Position numbers and translations under genes: made by a program. The notes below the pieces were generated by a model that searched no databases, was not told where the DNA came from, and saw nothing but the letters and a program-made list of their open reading frames with translations. This document shows positions 14,922 through 22,535 of a stretch of DNA of 64,000 nucleotides, one piece after another. Each line of letters starts with the position of its first letter. The stretch's first letter is position 1. This DNA is from Mesorhizobium sp. 131-2-1 (lineage in GTDB: Bacteria; Pseudomonadota; Alphaproteobacteria; Rhizobiales; Rhizobiaceae): contig NZ_AP023247.1 of NCBI RefSeq assembly GCF_016756535.1, positions 4,402,501 to 4,466,500 of the forward strand. Reading direction: 5' to 3'.

Positions 14922-15376
14922 GACGGCCTGCCCGCCGGCGATGGCCTCTCGCGAGCGGCGACGAGGCGATCATGGACAGTCATGCCGACGATCATGGCCG
15001 CGACGAACAGAAAAGAAGGCGCGAGGCCGAGCGCGAGGCTCGCCAGCGCCGGACCGGGACAGAAACCGGCCATGCCCCAGCCGATGCCGAACAGGGCCGA
15101 GCCTAGGATCAGGCGCCGGTCGATCCCGATATCCGGCGGCAGATGGAAAGCCTTGTCGAGAACCGGCCGTCTCATCCGCCGCGACAGCCACGTGCCCAGC
15201 ATCGCCACGGCTACGGCGCCGGCGAGCACGAAGGCGAGGCTCGGATCCCAGTCGCCCGCGACATCGAGGAAGCCCTTTACGCGGGCGGGATCGAGCATGC
15301 CGGAAAGCGACAGGCCGAAACCGAACATCGCGCCCGAGACGAGGGCGGCAAGAAAACGCAATGTCTGGAGATTCAC
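14918..15376 (-). CDS. YeeE/YedE-family membrane protein, half 2
   Basis: The 152-residue membrane protein has about four helices and the YeeE/YedE signature in two places, GAMFGFGLSLSGMLDPARV and GIGWGMAGFCPGPAL with the conserved Cys. This family transports thiosulfate or other sulfur compounds. It pairs with the neighbouring 135-residue gene; the two halves together equal one full-length YeeE. Overlapping starts and stops tie it into the operon. Confidence 0.88.
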   Translation of the reverse strand: MNLQTLRFLAALVSGAMFGFGLSLSGMLDPARVKGFLDVAGDWDPSLAFVLAGAVAVAMLGTWLSRRMRRPVLDKAFHLPPDIGIDRRLILGSALFGIGWGMAGFCPGPALASLALGLAPSFLFVAAMIVGMTVHDRLVAARERPSPAGRPS

Positions 15377-15780
15377 AGTCCGACGATCCTCATCAGGGCA
15401 ACGGTCGCCACCCCGGCCGACAGGAAGGTCAGCACCGCAACGAAGGAGCGTGGCGACAGGCGGGCGAGACCGGCAACCCCGTGGCCGCTGGTGCAGCCCG
15501 ACCCCATGCGCGAGCCGAACCCGACCAGCAGGCCGGCGGCGGCGATCATCGGCAGCGAGGCGGTGATCGTCACCGCCGGCCAGTGGCCGAAAGCGGCCAG
15601 GAACAGCAGCGGGCCGATCAGCAGGCCGATGACAAAGGCGGCGTTCGTCGAGATGCGCGCCAGCAGCAGCCGGCCGACAATGCCGCTGACGCCGGCGATG
15701 CGGCCGTTGAGAAGCAGCAGCACGCTGGCCGAAAGGCCGATGAGCATGCCACCGAGAAGTGAGGGCCAGTAGGGCATCAT
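15373..15780 (-). CDS. YeeE/YedE-family membrane protein, half 1
   Basis: The 135-residue product has about four membrane helices. The family motif is split as LLGGMLIGLSASVLLLLNGR and GFGSRMGSGCTSGHGVAGL, with the conserved Cys and Gly. ATG 15780 overlaps the bigR stop (ATGA). With the next gene it likely forms a channel for thiosulfate or sulfide-derived sulfur. Confidence 0.88.
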   Translation of the reverse strand: MMPYWPSLLGGMLIGLSASVLLLLNGRIAGVSGIVGRLLLARISTNAAFVIGLLIGPLLFLAAFGHWPAVTITASLPMIAAAGLLVGFGSRMGSGCTSGHGVAGLARLSPRSFVAVLTFLSAGVATVALMRIVGL

Positions 15781-16109
15781 GGCGTCGGCGCCTGCGCGCA
15801 GAAGATGGTGTAGAGCGCTTCGACGAGGCGTGCGGCCTTCGCTTCCGTCAGGCGATAGAAAATCTGCTTGGCCTCGCGCCGCGTCTCGACGATGCCGGCG
15901 TCGCGCAGCACGGTGAGCTGCTGCGACAGCGACGGCTGGTGGATGCCGAGTTCCTCTTCGAGCTGGCCGACGGAATATTCGCCTTCGACCAGCGTGCAGA
16001 CGATCATCAGCCGGGCCGGATGCGACAGGGTCCGCAGCAGGCCGGCCACCTCCCCTGCCTTGCCTTCCATCTCGGCACGAGTCATCGCGATTGCGGATAG
16101 TGTCGTCAT
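15777..16109 (-). CDS. bigR: ArsR-family sulfide-responsive repressor BigR
   Basis: The product (110 residues) is a winged-helix repressor closely resembling BigR: HPARLMIVCTLVEGEYSVGQ, IHQPSLSQQLTVLRDAGIVE and ALYTIFCAQ. The two Cys in VCTLV and IFCAQ correspond to the redox pair that forms a disulfide or polysulfide bridge when sulfide is present, releasing DNA (known for BigR). ATG 16109 follows the blh stop directly with GGGGTTG upstream; ATG 16121, overlapping blh, is the alternative. It should repress its own operon through the palindrome at 17443. Confidence 0.9.
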   Translation of the reverse strand: MTTLSAIAMTRAEMEGKAGEVAGLLRTLSHPARLMIVCTLVEGEYSVGQLEEELGIHQPSLSQQLTVLRDAGIVETRREAKQIFYRLTEAKAARLVEALYTIFCAQAPTP

Positions 16110-16111
16110 GA

Positions 16112-17413
16112 TCAACCCCATGCCGCGCCGGCGAGCGCATCGAGCGGGAATTTCAGGTAGCGCAGGCCATTGTCTTCCGGCTCCGGCAGGCGCCCGCCGC
16201 GCACATTCACCTGCAGCGCATGCAGGATCAGCTTGGGCATCGGCAGCGTACGGTCGCGCGCCTGGCGAAGCGCGACGAAGGCCGCCTCGTCAACCCCGGC
16301 GATGTGCGGATTCGATCGCTTCTGCTCGGCCACCGTGCTTTCCCAGCGCGGCTCGCGGCCGTCCGGCTGGTAGTCATGACCGGTGAACAGGCGGGTCTCA
16401 TCGGGAAGCGCCAGGATCCGCTGGATCGATCCCCACAGCACCTTCGCGCTGCCGCCGGGAAAATCCGCCCGCGCCGTGCCGCTGTCGGGCATGAACAGCG
16501 TATCGTGCACGAAGGCCGCGTCACCGACCACATAAGTTGCTGAGGCCAGCGTATGGCCCGGCGAGAACAGCACGTGGGCGTCGATCGAGCCGACGTTGAA
16601 GCGATCCCCATCGGCAAAAAGCCGGTCCCATTGCGAGCCGTCCGCCGGCAGCGTCGGCCAGTTGTAGATGCCCTTCCAGAGACGTTGGACGTCGACGACG
16701 CGAGCGCCGATCGCGGTCCGCGCGCCTGTCTTGCCCTTCAGATAGGATGCCGCCGAGAAATGATCGGCGTGGGGATGGGTATCGAGGATCCATTCGACCG
16801 TCAGGCCGTTGTCCGCGACATAGGCAAGGATGGCATCGGCATTGCCGGTGCCCGTCGCGCCGGACTTCTCGTCGAAGTCGAGAACAGGATCGACGATGGC
16901 GCACCGCCTGGTCGCCGGGTCGGACACGACATACTGGATGCTCGAACTGCGGGGATCGAACAGGCCCCAGACAGTCGGCCGCGCAACGGGCGGATGCTTG
17001 GCGAGCCAGGCCTCGGCGCCGGCGAGGTTGAAACCGTGCGCCTCGCCGAAGGCGGGCACGTCCCGTGCGCTCATGCGTCCGTCCAGCACTTCGCCGATGG
17101 CATGAAGCGTCAGAGCGCGGGTGCCGCTCTTGCAATGGGCGAGCACAGCCCCCTCGGCCGCGGCGATCGCCGCCTGGAAAGCGCGCACATCCGCGATCGT
17201 GATAGTCGCTCCGGTGACGGGGATATGGACATAGGCGAGGCCGGCCTCGCCGGCCGCCGCCTGCTCAGCAGCTGAAGCCGGCTGGCCGATCTCCTCACCG
17301 TCCGTCCTGTTGTTGATGATGGCGGCATAGCCCAGCCCTGAAAACGTCGCAAAGGCCCCCAGTGGAGGCTGCCCCACGACCGCGAGCTTGTCGGTGATCC
17401 TGACGGGCTGCAT
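16112..17413 (-). CDS. blh: Bifunctional sulfur transferase/persulfide dioxygenase Blh
   Basis: The 433-residue enzyme oxidises hydrogen sulfide-derived persulfides to sulfite. The N-terminal ~110 residues are a DUF442/phosphatase-like sulfurtransferase domain with the loop HCKSGTR. The C-terminal metallo-beta-lactamase domain has the metal motif THPHADH near residue 217, a later SPGHT and FTGHDYQPDGREP. First gene of the operon blh-bigR-yeeE-yeeE-tauE, all with overlapping or nearly touching ends. Confidence 0.92.
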   Translation of the reverse strand: MQPVRITDKLAVVGQPPLGAFATFSGLGYAAIINNRTDGEEIGQPASAAEQAAAGEAGLAYVHIPVTGATITIADVRAFQAAIAAAEGAVLAHCKSGTRALTLHAIGEVLDGRMSARDVPAFGEAHGFNLAGAEAWLAKHPPVARPTVWGLFDPRSSSIQYVVSDPATRRCAIVDPVLDFDEKSGATGTGNADAILAYVADNGLTVEWILDTHPHADHFSAASYLKGKTGARTAIGARVVDVQRLWKGIYNWPTLPADGSQWDRLFADGDRFNVGSIDAHVLFSPGHTLASATYVVGDAAFVHDTLFMPDSGTARADFPGGSAKVLWGSIQRILALPDETRLFTGHDYQPDGREPRWESTVAEQKRSNPHIAGVDEAAFVALRQARDRTLPMPKLILHALQVNVRGGRLPEPEDNGLRYLKFPLDALAGAAWG

Positions 17414-17442
17414 GGCTCAATTTCCCTTTGTGGCGTCGTCAA

Positions 17443-17465
17443 TATACAATTGCATATAATGTATA
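17443..17465. promoter_or_regulatory. BigR operator upstream of blh
   Basis: An A/T-rich inverted repeat, TATACA-N11-TGTATA, lies 30 bp upstream of the blh start in otherwise GC-rich DNA. Known BigR operators are A/T-rich imperfect palindromes over the promoter of the same operon. The site would cover the -10 region of a leftward promoter. Confidence 0.75.
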
Positions 17466-17619
17466 ATGTTTGGAAGTCAACAACGAGGGCTGCGACTGGA
17501 TGCAGCAGGAGCGCCTGCGCGTTCCAGATGCCGGTGAAAAGCCGGTTCGGGTCTGCCGCCTCTACGGCCAAGCCGTCTCAGCGGTCACGCATGTCAGGAC
17601 CGCCCACGGCAGATCGGCC

Positions 17620-18153
17620 TCAGCGGCCGTAAAGCCCGATTTCGTCCGGGCCGATGGTTTTCGACGCGTCCTTGACGTCGTCGCCCGCCTGCTTCTTCAG
17701 CGCGGCGTCCAGCCTGTCGCTGTCACTGCCGTTCGGATCGATGATCGCATTGACGAGCGTATCGAGCGAAACGCCGAGTTGATCCAACCCCAGCTTCTTT
17801 TCGATCGCGATGATCTCGGAGGCGGATCTCTGTTTCAGCGCCTCGACCGCGTTCTTGACGGCCGTGCCGTAGGAAAACAGGGACTGGTAGTCGCCCTGGT
17901 CGATGGCGAACTCCTTGCCGACGCGCTCCATCAACCGGACCTTCATGGCCGTGACGTTGAGGCTGTTCACGCTGAACATGGACCCCGAGATCTTGGCCTG
18001 CGCCTGGATCAGGGGCGAGCCCGCGCCGGAACCGGCTGGGCTGGAGACGCCATTGACGCTCGCGACGAGGCTGTCTTCCGCCGCCGCGGATTGCGGGCGT
18101 TGCTGCTGCAGAATCTGCAGGGCGGCGTTGTTCAGCGCGGAGAGTGAGGACAT
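17620..18153 (-). CDS. Hypothetical protein, 177 residues
   Basis: I do not recognise a family. The N-terminus (SLSALNNAALQILQQQRPQS) resembles the short N-terminal segments of flagellar or hook-associated-like rhizobial proteins, but no flagellar gene is near. A Gly/Ser linker is followed by helices (NVTAMKVRLMERVGKEFAID, VKNAVEALKQRSASEIIAIE). No signal peptide or membrane segment is visible, and there is no obvious operon partner. Confidence 0.6.
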   Translation of the reverse strand: MSSLSALNNAALQILQQQRPQSAAAEDSLVASVNGVSSPAGSGAGSPLIQAQAKISGSMFSVNSLNVTAMKVRLMERVGKEFAIDQGDYQSLFSYGTAVKNAVEALKQRSASEIIAIEKKLGLDQLGVSLDTLVNAIIDPNGSDSDRLDAALKKQAGDDVKDASKTIGPDEIGLYGR

Positions 18154-18293
18154 TGCCGGTCTCGCGGGCGAGCCCGTTCGTCATGGAAGGGCGCGCCGGA
18201 CATTCGAGCCAAGACATCATGCCTTGAGCGGAACAAGTCGGTTCGGCAAAGCGATAACCTGATCCCGATTAAGAATTTCTTAGGCCGATCGGC

Positions 18294-20390
18294 TCAACCG
18301 ACCCGCCTCGCCGGCAAGACCGCATCGCCGACCGCCCTGGCGACGATCGCCTCCAGTGGCTCAGGCCGGTGCAGCAGGTAGCCCTGACCGTAGGCGACGC
18401 CCATGTCGCTCAATATGTCCAACGCCACCCGCTGCTCGATCTTTTCGGCCACGACGCCGCAGCCGAGGCTCCTGGCGATGCCGGAAATCGCCGAGACGAT
18501 CTCGCGGTCGAAACGGCTCTCGGCGATGTGCTCGACGAAGGAACCGTCGATCTTGATGGCGTCGACGGGAAAGCGCCTGAGATATTCGAACGAGCTCATG
18601 CCGGCGCCGAAATCGTCGAGGCTGACGCGGCAGTGCCGTTCGCGCGCTTTGCGCACGAAGGCCTCGGCGGCATCGAAATTGGTGACGGCCGCGGTCTCGG
18701 TGATCTCGAAGCCGATGCCAGCCGGCGGCGCGCCGGTCTCGGCGATGACGGTGTCGACGAACTCCCACAACTGCGGGTCGCTCAGCGTCTGCGCCGACAG
18801 GTTGAAGTCGAGCGAGACGGCGCCCGAGCGCATCGCCGCTCCGTGCAGTTCCAGCGCCGCCCTGACGATCCAGCGGTCGAGCCTGGAGGCGATGCCGAAG
18901 CGCTCCGCCACGGAGATGAACTCGCCGGGCGGGATCATCTTGCCGTTGCGGGCGGAAAGCCGCGCCAGCACCTCGACCTGGCGGCTGTCGCGCCAGGGCA
19001 GGCCGAGCCGGTGGATCTGCTGACCGAACAGTTTCAGCCTGCCGTCTTCCATGGCATCGACCAGGTCGGCGGCGAGCCGCGCCGCATTGAGGCCGCCGGA
19101 ACCGGAGGCCGTCTCCACCGAGAACACCGCGAAACGGTTGCGCCCGGCAGCCTTGGCCGCGTAGCAGGCATCGTCGGCGCAGGCCAGCGCGTCGGCGACC
19201 CTGGTGTCGCGGTCGCTGACAAAGGCGATGCCGATGCTGGCCGCGAGCTTTCGCGTCGTCGCCGCCAGCTCGGCATTGCGCACGGCGGCAAGGACTGCGC
19301 CGGCAAGGCGCTCGGCCTCGGCCTGACCGCAGTTCGGCACCAGCAGCGCGAATTCGTCGCCGCCAAGCCGCGCCGCGTGCGCCGAGGACGGCAGGCTGGC
19401 GAGGATGCCGGCGGCGATGCTTTTCAGCGCGAGATCGCCGGCGGCATGGCCGGCGAAGTCGTTCAGCGCCTTGAAGTAATCGAGGTCGACATAGAAGACG
19501 GCGAGCGGCAGCCGGCGCGGAGTGGCGATATGGTCCGCCAGCAGCCGGTCGAAGGCGGCGCGGTTCCAAAGGCCGGTCAGCGCGTCGTGGTTGGCGGCGT
19601 AGGTGAGCTCTTGCGAGCGCTTCTTGTCCTCGGTGATGTCGCGCACGGTGCCGAGAATCTGGCCGGCGCCACCGGCGCAGGCAATGAAGCGCACCAGCGA
19701 TTCCAGATGGCGGATCTCGCCGTCGCGCCTGATGATGCGGTATTGCGAGGCGGTTACGGCTTCGGAGCCGGGCGGCGGCAGGTGCGCCCGCTCGGTGGCT
19801 TCCTTGTCGTCTGGATGCAGAAAGGTGTGCCAGAGATCGGCCGACACTTCGTCGGTATCGGCGACGAGGCCGAAGATCTCCCGGCTGCGGGCATCCCAGA
19901 AACTTCTGTTGGTGGCGATGTCATAATGCCAGATGCCGGTGCCGCTGGCGGCGAGCGCCAGGCGGAAGCGCACATTGACCTCATCGAGTGCTGCTTCGGC
20001 CTCTTTCTGCCGGGTGATGTCGGTCTGCACGCCCATCAGCCGCAGCGGCCGGCCATCGGCGTCGCGCTCGACGATGCCGCCGCGGTCGAGCACCCATACC
20101 CAATGGCCGTCCTTGTGCCTGAGGCGCAGCTCTGTCTCGATCGAGGGAGTAAGGCCGGCGATGTGGCGCTCGCCGCTCTCCAGCGCCCTCTTGCGGTCGT
20201 TCGGATGGGTCAGTTCAAGCCAGAGCTCGCTCGACGCGGCAAGCTCGCCATCCTCATAGCCGAGCATGCGCCACCAGGTCGGCGAATAGTAGCAATCGCC
20301 GCTCGCGACGTTCCAGTCCCAGACGCCGAGATGGGCGCGTTCCAGCGCCAGCGCCCAGAACTCCCCCTTGCGTGTCTTGTCGTCCGCCAT
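18294..20390 (-). CDS. PAS-PAS-GGDEF-EAL cyclic-di-GMP signalling protein
   Basis: The 698-residue cytosolic protein starts with two PAS domains (RAHLGVWDWNVASGDCYYSP, then ALAASGTGIWHYDIATN), each followed by a PAC segment. A diguanylate cyclase domain (RLGGDEFALL around residue 345) and a phosphodiesterase domain follow. In the latter EVL replaces EAL, while NLSA, FEITET, DDFGAGMSSFEYL and KIDGSFV are kept and AEKIE replaces the usual AEGVE. GGDEF is intact, so synthesis is possible; the EAL domain keeps most metal ligands. No transmembrane helix, so signals are sensed inside the cell. Confidence 0.9.
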   Translation of the reverse strand: MADDKTRKGEFWALALERAHLGVWDWNVASGDCYYSPTWWRMLGYEDGELAASSELWLELTHPNDRKRALESGERHIAGLTPSIETELRLRHKDGHWVWVLDRGGIVERDADGRPLRLMGVQTDITRQKEAEAALDEVNVRFRLALAASGTGIWHYDIATNRSFWDARSREIFGLVADTDEVSADLWHTFLHPDDKEATERAHLPPPGSEAVTASQYRIIRRDGEIRHLESLVRFIACAGGAGQILGTVRDITEDKKRSQELTYAANHDALTGLWNRAAFDRLLADHIATPRRLPLAVFYVDLDYFKALNDFAGHAAGDLALKSIAAGILASLPSSAHAARLGGDEFALLVPNCGQAEAERLAGAVLAAVRNAELAATTRKLAASIGIAFVSDRDTRVADALACADDACYAAKAAGRNRFAVFSVETASGSGGLNAARLAADLVDAMEDGRLKLFGQQIHRLGLPWRDSRQVEVLARLSARNGKMIPPGEFISVAERFGIASRLDRWIVRAALELHGAAMRSGAVSLDFNLSAQTLSDPQLWEFVDTVIAETGAPPAGIGFEITETAAVTNFDAAEAFVRKARERHCRVSLDDFGAGMSSFEYLRRFPVDAIKIDGSFVEHIAESRFDREIVSAISGIARSLGCGVVAEKIEQRVALDILSDMGVAYGQGYLLHRPEPLEAIVARAVGDAVLPARRVG

Positions 20391-20458
20391 GCCCGGTTTT
20401 TGTCCGCCCTGTTGTGAACAGTGTGCACAAAACCAGACAAGAAACCGTTACTGCCGGC

Positions 20459-21451
20459 TCAGGCCGGGCGCCGCCAGCGATAGGCTTCGTCGACGATGCG
20501 CAGCGTTCCGAGATTGTCGGCGGGCCGGTTTTCCAGGATGCGGCCCGCCGCCAGGCCGTCGAGGAAACAGGCGATCGTGTCGCGGTAGGAGGCGGCGTAG
20601 TTGGCGGCTAGGTCGAGCGAGACGGTTTCGGATCTCTTGCCCTGGAGCGTCAGGCGGTCGCGGTCGAGCAGGATGCGGCCGTGCTCGCAGAAGATTTCCA
20701 GCCAGTCGAACACCTCGCCCGGATAGCCCCGGGCATGGAGATTGCCCTGCAGGATGACGGGTGCGCCGTCGGCCGTCGTCATCGACAGCAGCGCATGGTC
20801 GTCGCCGATCACCGCATCGCTCAGCCGGCCGACGGCGGCCGAGCGCAGGCTGAGATCGCCGAACAGAAAGCGCAGCGTGTCGATGTGGTGGATCAGGATC
20901 TCCTTGACCAGCATCTGCTTCAGCCCGGCCAGCATCGGCTGGCGCTTCAGCGCCTGAAGCTCGCCCCTGGCATCCGGCACCAGGCCGCTGGTCAGCACGC
21001 TCATCTGCGCCTGCAGCGGACGGCCGACGCCGGCTTCGTCCAGCCAGCGGCTTATCAGCCGGTAGTGCGGCCGGAAACGCCAGTTCTCGTGCACCATGAA
21101 GGGCACGCGATCGCCGATCTCGTCGACCAGCGCCTCGGCCTCGGCGAAGCTGCGCGCCAACGGCTTCTGGCAGAGGATTGCGAGCCCCGCCGCCGCCGCC
21201 AGCCGGACATGGGCGGCATGGAGTTCGCGCGGCGAGGCGATGTCGACGGCGTCGAGGCTCTCGGCCGCAAGCATATCGGCGGCGTCGGCATAGGTTTTCG
21301 GGATTGCGTATTGCGCGGCGCGCTCCTCGCGCGCCTCGGCCGATGGATCGGCGATGGCGACGACGGTGGCCCTGCCGGACAGCGCGCGCCAGGCATCGAG
21401 GTGGTGGCGCGTCACCCAGCCGGCGCCGATCAGGCCGATGCGGACGCTCAT
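20459..21451 (-). CDS. Gfo/Idh/MocA-family oxidoreductase
   Basis: The 330-residue NAD(P)-dependent dehydrogenase has an N-terminal Rossmann motif, IGLIGAGWVTRHHLDAW, and the family's EKP triad as CQKPLA (Gln for Glu). The C-terminal domain holds HENWRFRPHY and ILIHHIDTLRFLFGD with the usual catalytic His. It is the last gene on the strand after an ABC transporter and sugar-acid enzymes, so it probably oxidises the imported sugar to a lactone; the substrate cannot be read from sequence. Confidence 0.85.
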   Translation of the reverse strand: MSVRIGLIGAGWVTRHHLDAWRALSGRATVVAIADPSAEAREERAAQYAIPKTYADAADMLAAESLDAVDIASPRELHAAHVRLAAAAGLAILCQKPLARSFAEAEALVDEIGDRVPFMVHENWRFRPHYRLISRWLDEAGVGRPLQAQMSVLTSGLVPDARGELQALKRQPMLAGLKQMLVKEILIHHIDTLRFLFGDLSLRSAAVGRLSDAVIGDDHALLSMTTADGAPVILQGNLHARGYPGEVFDWLEIFCEHGRILLDRDRLTLQGKRSETVSLDLAANYAASYRDTIACFLDGLAAGRILENRPADNLGTLRIVDEAYRWRRPA

Positions 21452-21494
21452 GGCCCTCCCTTCCGGATGCGGGCGACGGCGTAGGGCGCTTGCC

Positions 21495-22535
21495 TCATCG
21501 CGCGCCCCGGCGGCTCACCAGCCTTTCCACCAGCACGGCGGCAATGATGATGGCGCCGATGGCCGAGCCCTGCCAGAACGGCGACACGCCCATCAGATTG
21601 AGGCCGTTGCGGATCATCACCATGATGAAGACGCCGATCAGCGTGCCGATGATCGAGCCGCGGCCGCCGAACAGGCTGGCGCCGCCGATAACGACGGCGG
21701 CGATGGCGTCGAGCTCGAGCAGATTGCCGGCGAGCGGATCGACCGAGAGGATCTTGCCGGCCAAAAGCAGCGCCGAGACCGCCGACAGCGCGCCTGACAC
21801 GACATAGGGCAGTATGGCGTAGCCGACGACGTTGAGGCCGGCGGTACGGGCCGCTTCGGCGTTGGAGCCGATCGCATAGATGGTGCGGCCGCCCTTGGTG
21901 TAGCCGAGATAGAGGAAGGCGAGCAGATAGAGCACGATGAGCACGAAGACGTTCATCGGGATGAAGGCGACCTTGGTGTAGACGAAGTCGCTCAGCGATT
22001 CCGGTATGTCCGAGATCGAGATGCCGCCGGAGAAGATGTAGCAAAGGCTGCGGCCGATCGACATCATGCCGAGCGTGACGACGAAGGCGGCGAGCCCGAA
22101 ATAGCTGATCAGCACGCCGGAGACGAGGCCAATCAGGCCGCCGGCAACGACCGCCACCAGCGCTCCGGCCGGCACGCCGAGCGCCGGCACGACAAGGCCG
22201 AAGATGATGCCGGTGAGCCCCGCCACCGCCCCGACCGACAGATCGATGCCGCCGGTGAGGATGACGAAGGTCATGCCGATGGCGACTATGCCGACCACCA
22301 CCGACTGGTCGAGCAGGTTGAGCACGTTGATGGTGGTGAGGAAATAGGGCGAAGCCAGCGAAAGCGTCACCGCGATCAGCACGGCGAGCAGCAGCATCCT
22401 GATCTCCAGCCGCGCCGTCAGCCATTTCAGCGGCTGGCGCCGCGGCTCGGTTTCACGGACGGTGCCGATCGCTTCATTGGCGGCCATTCCAGGGCGTTCC
22501 TTGTCGGTCATGGGCGGATCGGAGGCATCAGTCAT
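21495..22535 (-). CDS. Ribose-type (RbsC-like) sugar ABC permease
   Basis: The 346-residue integral membrane protein has about ten hydrophobic segments. Family landmarks are the VVAIGMTFVILTGGIDLSVG variant near residue 90 and NLLELDAIAAVVIGGASLFG with GGRGSIIGTLIG in the second half. It should form the channel of the transporter together with the fused ATPase, whose stop it overlaps by 8 bp. Confidence 0.92.
   Translation of the reverse strand: MTDASDPPMTDKERPGMAANEAIGTVRETEPRRQPLKWLTARLEIRMLLLAVLIAVTLSLASPYFLTTINVLNLLDQSVVVGIVAIGMTFVILTGGIDLSVGAVAGLTGIIFGLVVPALGVPAGALVAVVAGGLIGLVSGVLISYFGLAAFVVTLGMMSIGRSLCYIFSGGISISDIPESLSDFVYTKVAFIPMNVFVLIVLYLLAFLYLGYTKGGRTIYAIGSNAEAARTAGLNVVGYAILPYVVSGALSAVSALLLAGKILSVDPLAGNLLELDAIAAVVIGGASLFGGRGSIIGTLIGVFIMVMIRNGLNLMGVSPFWQGSAIGAIIIAAVLVERLVSRRGAR

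Noticed and set aside
14067..15566. Long open frame on the plus strand over the tauE/yeeE region (about 500 codons)
   Set aside because: It is antisense to three well-recognised membrane-protein genes and its product is a low-complexity mix of Gly, Ala, Arg and Asp, typical of high-GC shadow frames.
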